Shown here piece by piece: positions 1-7,337 of a DNA stretch of 32,621 bases; within the stretch, counting starts at the first letter, position 1; each line of letters begins with the position of its first letter. Location of the stretch: positions 1-32,621 of the forward strand of contig CAYTGJ010000041.1 of the NCBI GenBank assembly GCA_964437245.1, in the 5' to 3' direction. The DNA is from JANYCO01 sp964437245 (GTDB lineage Bacteria; Bacteroidota; Bacteroidia; Cytophagales; Cytophagaceae). A model generated the notes under the pieces. The model saw only the letters and a program-made list of their open reading frames with translations. It was not told the origin of the DNA and made no database searches. A program made the translations under genes and the position numbers.

Positions 1-754
1 CAGCAAATAAAGCCCAGGGAAGAGCCGGACGTACCCATTCCTTGTACTGCTTTTGCCAAAGCCCGGCAATCAGGTATGCAAACGGAACAATCGTAGCGGC
101 AAAGCCCATAAACAACGTAGGGGGGTGAATGACCATCCAGTAGTTTTGCAGCAATGGGTTCAGACCGGAACCATCTTTTGGTACAAAGTCTGGATTAATG
201 CTATAGACCGGAAGATTTCCCATATAGTCTTTCAGCAGAATAAACGGCGAGCTTCCTATTTTGATCTCCANNNNNNNNNNCAGTCCGGGAATCACTACCC
301 CGATGATCATGGAAGCCAGGAAGGTTTGTACCAGGCAGAAAATGGTCATTAAAGGAGCCTCCCATGTCCTGTTTACTTTGATCAGTACAAGCCCCAGCAG
401 TACATGCCAGAAGATCCACAGAAGAAAACTTCCTTCCTGGCCTTCCCAGAAACAGGAAACCATATAATACCACGGAAGATGATTGGAAGAGTGGCTCCAG
501 GCATAATGGTATTCGTAGTGATGTCCGTAGATAATACGGAATAAACTTACGACCACCCCCAGCACGCTCACGGCATGAACAAAGAACGCATAACGGGCGA
601 ACGTTTTCCAGGAAATAAATTCTGCTGAATTGGTCTGGCGGTACAAAGGACTTGCCTGGCTTGCTTTAAAATAGGCGATCGTAGCTACGACCGAACTTAT
701 AAAAGACAAAATAACTGACAAATGGCCGAAATCGCCGATCGCAAACGTAGACAT
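1..754 (-). CDS. ccmF: Cytochrome c maturation heme lyase CcmF, N-terminal part (C-terminus outside window)
   Basis: CcmF is the large polytopic membrane protein that ligates heme to apocytochrome c on the periplasmic side. Read leftwards from ATG at 754 (MSTFAIGDFGHL), the frame stays open to the window edge, about 251 codons with several hydrophobic segments. Visible family features are the SCFWEGQEGSFLLW segment, the KIGSSPFILL segment and the NYWMVIHPPTLFMGF segment with its conserved His-Pro-Pro. The tryptophan-rich WWD heme-handling loop should lie just beyond the edge. A 10-N gap at 271-280 interrupts the gene. The flanking frames agree across it (IPGL before, EIKIGSS after), so its real length should be 1 modulo 3. 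It lies 94 nt downstream of ccmE on the same strand and is probably the last ccm gene of this unit. Confidence 0.9.
   Translation of the reverse strand, partial: MSTFAIGDFGHLSVILSFISSVVATIAYFKASQASPLYRQTNSAEFISWKTFARYAFFVHAVSVLGVVVSLFRIIYGHHYEYHYAWSHSSNHLPWYYMVSCFWEGQEGSFLLWIFWHVLLGLVLIKVNRTWEAPLMTIFCLVQTFLASMIIGVVIPGLXXXXEIKIGSSPFILLKDYMGNLPVYSINPDFVPKDGSGLNPLLQNYWMVIHPPTLFMGFAATIVPFAYLIAGLWQKQYKEWVRPALPWALFA
271..280. other. Assembly gap of 10 N inside ccmF
   Basis: Ten N bases. The ccmF frame is the same on both sides, so the missing length could be close to 10, but the two other gaps in this window show that 10 N is a placeholder rather than a measured size. Confidence 0.97.
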
Positions 755-848
755 ATTTAAGAGGGTTAATTCAAAAACGATCCCGGACTCCCTTCTAAAC
801 AGATGGAATTCTTAAAATCATCTTTTATAAATTGATTATTTATTAAAA

Positions 849-1268
849 TTACAGACTTGCTGCTTTTACTTCTGTTTCTTCGTATTTGGAAGGGCATTTC
901 ATCAGGATTTCATCCGCTACAAATACCTCTCCTTTCACACTTCCTACCACCACTACCTGCTCTGTTTTATCAAAATCCTGAGGCTTGGCATTCTGATAAA
1001 TTACCGGATGTTCATCGTTGTTATTATCCACCAGAATAAATTCGAAACGGTTAGGATTGATCACCGGGTTATAATACATCCCTATAATAGATCCATCCTG
1101 TGCTTTTTTCAGTTTCCCTACCACATGCACCTTATCATCGTCTCCTTCGGCTGCCATTTCATAGGCTTCTTTGAAAGTCACGTATTTGCTTGCATCTCCG
1201 GTAAGGGAAATGATCATACCGATCGCTACCGCTATGATTACAATCAATATAATATGCGATGTCTTCAT
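849..1268 (-). CDS. ccmE: Heme chaperone CcmE, CxxxY type
   Basis: CcmE accepts heme from CcmC and passes it to CcmF in the periplasm. The 139-aa product has an N-terminal membrane anchor (residues 5-22), then a beta-rich OB-fold-like domain with the family segments VHVVGKL and FILVDNN. The heme-attachment site reads C125-P-S-K-Y129, that is CxxxY, where proteobacterial CcmE has HxxxY. A cysteine variant of this kind is known from archaea and Desulfovibrio; here it is read directly from the sequence. The start overlaps the stop of the upstream ccmD-like gene as TAATG, indicating translational coupling. Confidence 0.92.
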   Translation of the reverse strand: MKTSHIILIVIIAVAIGMIISLTGDASKYVTFKEAYEMAAEGDDDKVHVVGKLKKAQDGSIIGMYYNPVINPNRFEFILVDNNNDEHPVIYQNAKPQDFDKTEQVVVVGSVKGEVFVADEILMKCPSKYEETEVKAASL

Positions 1269-1483
1269 TACTTTTTCAATTGTTTTTCAATCCTGCTTAC
1301 TTTCCTGTCCAACATAAATAAGTAGACAAAGATTCCTGCCAGGATTACGGCTGCTACCGCTACTACTACATAGATCTTACCTTCCTGACGGAAAGTATCA
1401 GCCATTTCCACGTCCTGTGCCTGGGATAGTCCCGGGCAGAACAATAATAAAAAAATGACGATGTATCGGGTATATTTTTTCAT
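1268..1483 (-). CDS. ccmD: CcmD-like small membrane protein
   Basis: A 71-aa protein with a cleavable-looking signal peptide (hydrophobic stretch, then LSQAQ near residue 22), one transmembrane helix (about residues 38-56) and a short basic tail (RKVSRIEKQLKK). Size, topology and position between ccmC and ccmE fit CcmD, the small protein that helps release holo-CcmE from the heme-export complex. CcmD proteins are too short and divergent for a motif-based call, so position carries most of the weight. It starts 3 nt after the ccmC stop and overlaps ccmE by 1 nt, so it is clearly part of the same operon. Confidence 0.75.
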   Translation of the reverse strand: MKKYTRYIVIFLLLFCPGLSQAQDVEMADTFRQEGKIYVVVAVAAVILAGIFVYLFMLDRKVSRIEKQLKK

Positions 1484-1486
1484 AGG

Positions 1487-2185
1487 TTAGTTTTGTTCTT
1501 CTACTATCAATTCTACTTTTCGCAATCTTACTCTTAAAGAGGAGATCCACACACCCAGTAATATGAACCCGATGTTGGCAGCATAGAATATAATATTCAT
1601 CTGCCGGTCACGGTCATAAGCATTGAAACCGGGATTACCACCGTTGCCAGGGTGAAGAGAATCCGTAAGTCTCGGCATTATATAAATAAGAGCCACAAAG
1701 GTGGGGAACGCAAATATATTAAAGACTGCACTGATACGGGCTCTCTGCTGGTTGTCCTGAAAAGACCCGCGCAGCACAAAATAAGCCAGGTAGATCAGCA
1801 TTCCTACAGCCGCCGCATTCAGCTTAGGATCGGAGGTCCAATAAGTACCCCAGGTATTTTTGGCCCAAAGCATCCCTGTCAGTAATCCCAGGATCCCGAA
1901 CACAGTCCCCATGTTGGCAGCCTCTACCGCCATAAGATCATCGGACTCCTTGTTTCTCACCAGGTAGGAGATCGAATAGCCAAAGGATATAATCAGCAGA
2001 AAGGTCATCGCAAACCACATCGGTACATGAAAATACAGATTACGGATCGTTTCATTCAGAATTGCCAGACGGGGCACAGGAGAAAGAAATCCCAGCGTAA
2101 AGGAATACATTAACAAAAGGACACAAAGTATTTTCCACCAGTAATTTTTCATAAGTCGTAGAACACCCGGAAAAGTGTTTTGCAT
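1487..2185 (-). CDS. ccmC: Heme exporter/transfer protein CcmC (CcsA family)
   Basis: CcmC presents heme to CcmE at the outer face of the inner membrane. The 232-aa product has six predicted hydrophobic helices and the tryptophan-rich signature W-G-T-Y-W-T-S-D-P-K-L, the heme-binding loop of the CcmC/CcsA family, in its middle. Other conserved stretches are LYFHVPMWFAM and YLAYFVLRG. It is the first gene of the minus-strand run ccmC-ccmD-ccmE-ccmF and has a credible promoter 9 nt before its start (2195-2225). The neighbouring ccmB is divergent rather than co-directional. Confidence 0.9.
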   Translation of the reverse strand: MQNTFPGVLRLMKNYWWKILCVLLLMYSFTLGFLSPVPRLAILNETIRNLYFHVPMWFAMTFLLIISFGYSISYLVRNKESDDLMAVEAANMGTVFGILGLLTGMLWAKNTWGTYWTSDPKLNAAAVGMLIYLAYFVLRGSFQDNQQRARISAVFNIFAFPTFVALIYIMPRLTDSLHPGNGGNPGFNAYDRDRQMNIIFYAANIGFILLGVWISSLRVRLRKVELIVEEQN

Positions 2186-2194
2186 TAGCCACTG

Positions 2195-2225
2195 CGAAGT
2201 TACTGCCGGAATTTGAATTTACCAA
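2195..2225 (-). promoter_or_regulatory. Putative Bacteroidota promoter for ccmC-D-E-F
   Basis: Read on the minus strand: TTGG (2225-2222), 19 nt, then TAACTTCG (2202-2195), which matches the TTTG / TAnnTTTG consensus with one mismatch in each element. The element ends 9 nt before the ccmC start codon. Spacing and placement match the better promoters of pheS and thrB in this window. Confidence 0.5.
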
Positions 2226-2376
2226 TTAGAAGCGAAGGAATAGATAATCAACTGTATTTCAGTTTTATAAAAAGCAAAAACAAATCATTAAAAAAGCTAT
2301 CGTTCTTACTCACAGGCACTCACCATTCCTTCCCGAATCCCTCCGATCTTTTATTCTTTTTCTATATCTTTACCCC

Positions 2377-3042
2377 ATGCTCATTTCCGTTATAGCGCTC
2401 CTGAAAAAAGATCTCCTCCTTGAGTGGCGTCAGCGGTATGCCCTCAACGGTATATTGCTTTATATAGCCAGTACGGTATTTATTTGCTATCTGAGCATCG
2501 GGCTAAAAACCACCAAGATCAGTCCTCTTACCTGGAACGCCATTCTATGGATCATCTTGCTATTTGCTTCTGTGAATGCGGTAGCCAAAAGTTTTCTCCA
2601 GGAAAAATCCGGACGACTTCTATACTATTACAGCATTGCCAGTCCCCAGGAAATCATCCTTTCCAAAATGATATACAACAGTGGCCTGTTGCTGGTGCTT
2701 TCTTCCATTGCCTATCTGTTTTACTCCATAGTATTAGGCAATCCGGTAGAAGACGGGCTTTTATTTTTTATCAATGTGCTGATCGGTGCGGTAGGTTTTT
2801 CCACCACCTTTACCATGATCTCGGCCATTGCCTCCAAAGCAGACAACAGCAGTACACTAATGACGATCCTGAGTTTTCCGATCATCATCCCTATGCTGCT
2901 GATCCTGATGAAGATCTCTAAAAACGCCATAGACGGGCTGGCCCTTTCCGTAAGCTACAACGGTCTTATGATGCTCTGTGCCCTGAATGTCATGATGATC
3001 GCACTGGCTTATATTTTATTCCCCTTTTTGTGGAGAAGCTAA
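2377..3042 (+). CDS. ccmB: Heme exporter membrane subunit CcmB
   Basis: CcmB is the membrane permease of the CcmAB transporter that powers release of heme-loaded CcmE. The 221-aa sequence starts MLISVIALLKKDLLLEWRQRY, the typical amphipathic lead of the family, and has six hydrophobic segments. The LEWRQ motif near residue 15 and the EKSGRLLYYYSIAS loop are characteristic. No ccmA ATPase gene is in the window. A -7-like element, TATCTTTA (2365-2372), ends only 4 nt before the ATG; no matching -33 element is visible. It is transcribed away from the other ccm genes. No downstream partner is obvious, since pheS has its own promoter. Confidence 0.88.
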   Translation: MLISVIALLKKDLLLEWRQRYALNGILLYIASTVFICYLSIGLKTTKISPLTWNAILWIILLFASVNAVAKSFLQEKSGRLLYYYSIASPQEIILSKMIYNSGLLLVLSSIAYLFYSIVLGNPVEDGLLFFINVLIGAVGFSTTFTMISAIASKADNSSTLMTILSFPIIIPMLLILMKISKNAIDGLALSVSYNGLMMLCALNVMMIALAYILFPFLWRS

Positions 3043-3084
3043 CAAAAACTTCTGAGGCTTTCCTTTCGCTCTTTATCCTTCTTG

Positions 3085-3115
3085 TTTCCTGTTTTCTCCT
3101 TTTTCTCTATCTTTG
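3085..3115 (+). promoter_or_regulatory. Putative Bacteroidota promoter for pheS
   Basis: TTTC (3085-3088), 19 nt, then a perfect TAnnTTTG match, TATCTTTG (3108-3115). It ends 8 nt before ATG 3124. This rules out translation from the TTG at 3082 that is in frame upstream, and it implies an extremely short 5' leader. Confidence 0.65.
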
Positions 3116-3123
3116 TGCTCATT

Positions 3124-4149
3124 ATGCTAGATAGAATCAAAGAAATACACGCAGAGATCGAACAATTCAAAATCGATACCAAGGAACAACTGGAAACTTT
3201 CCGTTTGGCTTTCATGAGTAAAAAAGGAAAAGTTTCTTCCTTGTTTGACGATTTCAAAAATGTGGCCAACGAAGAAAAAAAACTGGTCGGACAAGAATTG
3301 AATAAACTGAAAAACCGTGCCCAGGAACGTTTTGATTCTCTTACAGAAGTTCTGCAAAACAATTCTTCTTCCGGTTCAGATACTTCCCTTGACCTTAGTC
3401 TTCCTTCTATCCCTTATGAGTTGGGCACCCGTCATCCTATCACACTGGTCAAGGAGCGCATCATACAGATTTTTGAACGTATGGGATTCAATGTTTCCGA
3501 TGGTCCGGAGATAGAAGACGACTGGCATAATTTCTCTGCGTTAAACTTTCCGGAAAACCATCCTGCCAGAGAGATGCAGGACACCTTCTTTATTGAAAAA
3601 AATCCTGATATGATCCTGCGTACCCATACTTCCAATGTACAGGTACGAATCATGGAGCAAGGCAGGCTTCCGATCCGCAGCATTATGCCGGGACGTGTAT
3701 ACCGCAACGAGGCAATCTCTGCAAGAGCACACTGCATGTTTCACCAGGTAGAAGGATTGTACATAGATGAAAATGTAAGCTTCGCCGATCTCAAGAATAC
3801 GATCTATCATTTCGTCAAAGAAATGTTTGGCAAGGACATTACCGTACGCTTTCGCCCTTCGTTCTTTCCTTTTACAGAGCCGAGTGCAGAGATCGATATT
3901 TCCTGCCTGATCTGCAAAGGCAGCGGATGCAACATGTGCAAACAATCCGGCTGGGTAGAAATAGGAGGCTGTGGGATGGTAGATCCCAACGTGCTGGACA
4001 ATTGTAAGATCGATTCTGAAAAATATACAGGGTTTGCCTTTGGAATGGGAGTAGAGCGAATCACGAATCTAAAATACCAGATCAAAGATCTTCGTCTTTT
4101 CACGGAAAATGACATTCGTTTCTTACGGCAGTTTACTTCCGCTGAATAA
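3124..4149 (+). CDS. pheS: Phenylalanine-tRNA ligase alpha subunit
   Basis: PheS is the catalytic subunit of the alpha2-beta2 enzyme that charges tRNA-Phe. The 341-aa product has an N-terminal coiled coil (about 1-85) that grips tRNA, then the class II catalytic core: motif 2 region around FHQVEGLYID and motif 3 in GFAFGMGVERI near the end. A CxxCx4CxxC knuckle (CLICKGSGCNMC) precedes WVEIGGCGMVDPNVL, as in many non-proteobacterial PheS proteins. ATG 3124 is chosen over the in-frame TTG at 3082 because the promoter lies between them and the family starts at MLDRIKEI. pheT is not adjacent, which is common in this phylum. A strong terminator follows. Confidence 0.96.
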   Translation: MLDRIKEIHAEIEQFKIDTKEQLETFRLAFMSKKGKVSSLFDDFKNVANEEKKLVGQELNKLKNRAQERFDSLTEVLQNNSSSGSDTSLDLSLPSIPYELGTRHPITLVKERIIQIFERMGFNVSDGPEIEDDWHNFSALNFPENHPAREMQDTFFIEKNPDMILRTHTSNVQVRIMEQGRLPIRSIMPGRVYRNEAISARAHCMFHQVEGLYIDENVSFADLKNTIYHFVKEMFGKDITVRFRPSFFPFTEPSAEIDISCLICKGSGCNMCKQSGWVEIGGCGMVDPNVLDNCKIDSEKYTGFAFGMGVERITNLKYQIKDLRLFTENDIRFLRQFTSAE

Positions 4150-4195
4150 AGAAAAGCGAATTACTTAGGGGGGAGTTTACTTACCTGCCTGGATT

Positions 4196-4228
4196 AAAAA
4201 AGTCCTGTCATACCGACAGGACTTTTTT
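4196..4228. terminator. Intrinsic terminator after pheS, usable in both directions
   Basis: Stem AGTCCTGTC (4201-4209), 5-nt loop, GACAGGACT (4215-4223), followed by a T tract (4223-4228) and preceded by an A tract (4196-4200). With A on one side and T on the other it can end pheS on plus and the converging acidic-protein gene region on minus. Confidence 0.85.
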
Positions 4229-4254
4229 GTGTAATTACTTAAAACTGGGTGAGC

Positions 4255-4617
4255 TTAAAAACCATCGTCATAGCCGTCTCCTTCGTCGTACCCTTCATCC
4301 TCGTCATCGAAAGTATCCAGCTCTTCTTCCTCCCATTTGGAATCATCTTCGAAATCTTCGTCTTCTTCTACCTCGTCCCACTCTTCCGTTGCTTCTTCAT
4401 CATAACCGAGATCATCGTCATCCTCATCATCGTCGTCATCGTCCAGATCGTCCTCGTCTTCTTCCTTTTCCGCTTCGATATCTTTTATCATCTGCGCAGT
4501 AAGACCCGTACGAGAAAGTGCCTGTGCCTTGCTCATGCCCGTTTCCATCAAGGCTCTGTATGCCTCATAACTGGCACTCAGTTCATCATCGCTTAGTTCA
4601 TCTAATTTGTTTTTCAT
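4255..4617 (-). CDS. Highly acidic low-complexity protein, function unknown
   Basis: A 120-aa protein in two parts. Residues 1-50 form a probable helical module (MKNKLDELSDDELSASYEAY, then METGMSKAQALSRTGLTAQMIKDI) that looks folded. Residues 51-120 are almost entirely Asp and Glu with scattered Tyr, Trp and Gly, giving a very negative tail. No signal peptide or membrane segment is seen, so it is probably cytoplasmic. Acidic tails of this sort occur in proteins that bind basic partners such as ribosomal or nucleic-acid-binding proteins, but that is only an analogy. It sits downstream of psd on the same strand and faces pheS across the shared terminator. The AT-rich 4618-4720 stretch upstream holds no clear promoter. 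Confidence 0.75.
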   Translation of the reverse strand: MKNKLDELSDDELSASYEAYRALMETGMSKAQALSRTGLTAQMIKDIEAEKEEDEDDLDDDDDDEDDDDLGYDEEATEEWDEVEEDEDFEDDSKWEEEELDTFDDEDEGYDEGDGYDDGF

Positions 4618-4720
4618 ATTGCTTGTTTAAGGTAATAGACAAGAAACGGAGTTTTAAAATTTTTCTCTAAATAATTATTTTTTTATGAAATTTAAAAAAA
4701 TAATTTGAAAAAAAATTTAG

Positions 4721-5380
4721 CTATTTAAATTCGGCTAAAACGGTGATTCCCCCCTTGGTTATCTGCCCCATCTCTACCTTTATTTTAGCGTCCAAAGGCA
4801 CAAAAACATCTACCCTCGATCCGAATTTAATAAATCCAAATTCTCCTGTTTGTGCTACAGAATCCGACTCTTTTATATACCAGACGATCCTTTTTGCCAA
4901 AGCTCCCGCAATCTGACGCATCAGGATACTTTGGTTATTTTTGTTTTCAAGGACCACGGTAGTACGTTCATTCTCCAGGCTGGATTTCGGATGCCAGGCC
5001 ACCAGGTATTTTCCAGGGTGGTATTTAAAATACTTTACGACTCCTGAAATAGGATTCCGGTTGATATGTACGTTTACAGGCGACATAAAAACAGAGATCT
5101 GCTTTCTTTTCCCTTTATAATACTCCGGTTCCTCCACTTCCTCAATCACCACTACCTTTCCGTCTGCCGGAGCCAGGATCTGGTTTTCATTCAGGGTATA
5201 CTTACGGAAAGGACTTCTGAAAAACTGTAAAACAAGCAAAAAAACCAGAAGGCTGAACCCTCCCACCAGGTACTGCAGCATGCTGTTTTCAGGAAAAACA
5301 AAATAGGTTATAACATTTAAAGCCGCCAGAATTACAAACAGCGTAATCAGCATACGGTGCCCCTCTTTGTGTATCGTCAT
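4721..5380 (-). CDS. psd: Phosphatidylserine decarboxylase, short form
   Basis: Psd converts phosphatidylserine to phosphatidylethanolamine using a pyruvoyl group made by self-cleavage. The 219-aa length and two N-terminal membrane helices (about 10-27 and 35-52) fit the short-form family. Seen in order are LAPADGKVV, the VFMSPVNVHINRNP core with its conserved His residues, and the cleavage site F-G187-S188-R-V-D near the C-terminus, where Ser188 would become the pyruvoyl. The start MTIHKEGH is family-typical. It follows cdsA on the same strand, with 58 nt between them that contain a possible promoter of its own. pssA, which makes its substrate, lies at 19343-20080. Confidence 0.92.
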   Translation of the reverse strand: MTIHKEGHRMLITLFVILAALNVITYFVFPENSMLQYLVGGFSLLVFLLVLQFFRSPFRKYTLNENQILAPADGKVVVIEEVEEPEYYKGKRKQISVFMSPVNVHINRNPISGVVKYFKYHPGKYLVAWHPKSSLENERTTVVLENKNNQSILMRQIAGALAKRIVWYIKESDSVAQTGEFGFIKFGSRVDVFVPLDAKIKVEMGQITKGGITVLAEFK

Positions 5381-5408
5381 TATTTACAATCTGAAAGTTA
5401 AAATTTCA

Positions 5409-5416
5409 CAAATATA
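5409..5416 (-). promoter_or_regulatory. Putative -7 promoter element for psd
   Basis: On the minus strand this reads TATATTTG, a perfect TAnnTTTG, 28 nt before the psd start and inside the cdsA-psd spacer. I see no TTTG at the expected upstream distance, so it may be weak or fortuitous. Confidence 0.35.
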
Positions 5417-5438
5417 GTAAAAGGAATGAATTGCATTT

Positions 5439-6245
5439 TTACAATAGCTCAAAATATGCAACAATAAATGGGATCGAAACGATCAACCCGTCAAAACGGT
5501 CCAAAAAACCACCATGTCCGGGAATACTGCTCCCGGAGTCTTTGATACTCAGACTTCTCTTAAGCTGAGATTCCACCAGATCTCCCAGGCTTCCGGCCAC
5601 TACAATGATCAGGGACAAGCCTACCCAGACCGGAAGGCCAAATATCCCAAAATAATAGGACAAGCCTCCTGCAATCATCAAACTTAATAAGGCTCCCGAA
5701 AAACTCCCTTCCCATGTTTTTTTAGGGGAGATACGTTCATATAGTTTATGCTTCCCTAAAAAACGTCCGCCAAAATATCCACCGGTATCGTTTGCCCAAA
5801 GCAAAAGCAGAATTCCCAATATTATTTCATAACTGTAATTACCATATTTAAAAACGACATAATGAAGCAGGGCATAAGGCAGAGCAGTATATATGATCGC
5901 CAGAAAGCTGAAGGCCGTACGTTCAAAGGGTTTATCGTGCATCTGAAACAATTCTACCAAAAAGAGTATAAAGACCAGCGCAAAAAAGAAAAGATAATTT
6001 GAGGACCTCAGGTAACCCGTTACTACCAGAAAAGTTCCGGTATAAAGCGTCATCCCCAGTAGTATCCCCAAAAACTTATTGGTGATCACACCAGCCGAGT
6101 TGACCAGTGCATGAAACTCCCGGAGAGAGAAAAAACAGATAATAAAAAAGAGGACGAAATACGACCACTGATTCAGGCAGACTCCTGTTATAATTCCTGC
6201 TGCTCCTGCAAAACCAACAATCAGGCGTTGCTGCAGGTTATTCAT
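5439..6245 (-). CDS. cdsA: Phosphatidate cytidylyltransferase
   Basis: CdsA makes CDP-diacylglycerol from phosphatidic acid and CTP, the branch point of phospholipid synthesis. From ATG 6245 (MNNLQQRLIVG) the product is 268 aa with about eight membrane helices. The full family signature is present near the C-terminus: LKRSLSIKDSG, then IPGHGGFLDRFDG, holding the catalytic Asp and His residues. The upstream motif ISPKKTWEG is also canonical. ATG 6266 (MFNFLTKMNN) is an alternative that would overlap the upstream protease gene by 8 nt. Longer readings from 6338 run deep into that gene and are unlikely. It is co-directional and nearly contiguous with the CPBP gene, so probably co-transcribed with it. 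Confidence 0.94.
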   Translation of the reverse strand: MNNLQQRLIVGFAGAAGIITGVCLNQWSYFVLFFIICFFSLREFHALVNSAGVITNKFLGILLGMTLYTGTFLVVTGYLRSSNYLFFFALVFILFLVELFQMHDKPFERTAFSFLAIIYTALPYALLHYVVFKYGNYSYEIILGILLLLWANDTGGYFGGRFLGKHKLYERISPKKTWEGSFSGALLSLMIAGGLSYYFGIFGLPVWVGLSLIIVVAGSLGDLVESQLKRSLSIKDSGSSIPGHGGFLDRFDGLIVSIPFIVAYFELL

Positions 6246-6258
6246 TTTAGTGAGAAAA

Positions 6259-7209
6259 TTAAACATTCGCTTGCGTTGTGTTGGTTCTTTCTTTATACAT
6301 CTTCCAGCAAAAATACATAATTGCCGAAGACAGAACAATGGATAGATAGATGCTTACCGAAGGAAGATCTTTGGAAGATTCGGGATCCACATTTATGACA
6401 CCTTTGGCATGTAAATTTAAGGCGATCACTACCATCGCATTATTGATAAAATGCATCAGCATGGCCACTATTAAATTACCGGAAGTAAGATACAGGTAGC
6501 CCAGCACTATTCCCAATAACATACGGGGGAAAAAACCAAAAAACTGAAAATGGATGCAACTGAATACCGCAGCACTGAGAAAAACGGAAAGGTGTACATT
6601 GCCCCCGGTAGACCTCATCAGATCATTGAGTAAAATACCCCTGAAGACCAGCTCTTCTGCTACTGTCGCCAGAAAGGCCATTGTAAAAAGGATCATCACC
6701 ATTTCGCCGGCAGAATCATACCGGACAATCAGGCGGGTCACCTGTGCTGCTTTATTCTCCATTGCCCGAAAGGAGGCTTCCACAGCCTGCCAGCTGTCGG
6801 GCAACGTAAGCTCTTTATTCCAGTCTCCTATCACCCCTACCAAAGGGAGAATACAAAAAGTAATGGAAAGTGCCGCCAATAGAAATGAAGGAAACTGTAT
6901 ATAAGAAGGATTAAACACAACGGCCGCCAGGTCTTTTCTCAAAAACCTGAGGTATAACAGAGGCAGGATCACCAACCCGACCAGGGTACCTCCGATCTGC
7001 CCGGTAAGAATCATATTTTTGATCTCGGCTGCTTCGGGCCCTGTAGCCGCAAAATCGGCGGCCACCGGAACTCTTCCCAGGTAGAGGTACATCAACGATC
7101 CTCCGATCCAATTGGCGATTAAAACAAGTCCCAATACGATCAGAACATTACTTAGTACAGCCAAAGGCCAAACCGGATTACTTCTTCCTAAACTGTGATT
7201 ATTGCTCAT
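6259..7209 (-). CDS. CPBP family intramembrane glutamic protease
   Basis: The 316-aa polytopic protein carries the CPBP (Abi/Rce1) signature: EELVFRG (the EExxxR motif), a downstream FSCIHFQFFG with the FxxxH histidine, and MLMHFINNA (HxxxN). These residues form the membrane-embedded active site. Eight or so hydrophobic segments are visible. Substrates of bacterial CPBP proteins are mostly unknown, so no specific role is claimed. It heads the minus-strand run CPBP-cdsA-psd and is divergent from dusB across a 128-nt spacer in which I see no full promoter for the minus direction. Confidence 0.88.
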   Translation of the reverse strand: MSNNHSLGRSNPVWPLAVLSNVLIVLGLVLIANWIGGSLMYLYLGRVPVAADFAATGPEAAEIKNMILTGQIGGTLVGLVILPLLYLRFLRKDLAAVVFNPSYIQFPSFLLAALSITFCILPLVGVIGDWNKELTLPDSWQAVEASFRAMENKAAQVTRLIVRYDSAGEMVMILFTMAFLATVAEELVFRGILLNDLMRSTGGNVHLSVFLSAAVFSCIHFQFFGFFPRMLLGIVLGYLYLTSGNLIVAMLMHFINNAMVVIALNLHAKGVINVDPESSKDLPSVSIYLSIVLSSAIMYFCWKMYKERTNTTQANV

Positions 7210-7337
7210 AAAAGTGTAAATTTACATGAAATACCCATGATTCAAAATATCAAAAAAGAATGAATCGGGAGAGTTCCAAAATGAACAGGCAAACACCTCG
7301 TTCATAAACGTTCTTCTTCTCTTTAATATATTCGTAA

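Noticed and set aside
3082..3123. TTG-initiated 14-codon extension of pheS
   Set aside because: The promoter -7 box (3108-3115) lies inside it, and the family start is MLDRIKEI at 3124.
4227..4596. Plus-strand frames opposite the acidic protein
   Set aside because: They are the antisense of GAT/GAA/GAC repeats (Arg/His/Leu or Ile/Phe/Val-rich) with no plausible protein features.
6246..6338. N-terminal extension of cdsA to 6338
   Set aside because: It runs far into the coding region of the upstream CPBP gene and resembles no CdsA N-terminus.
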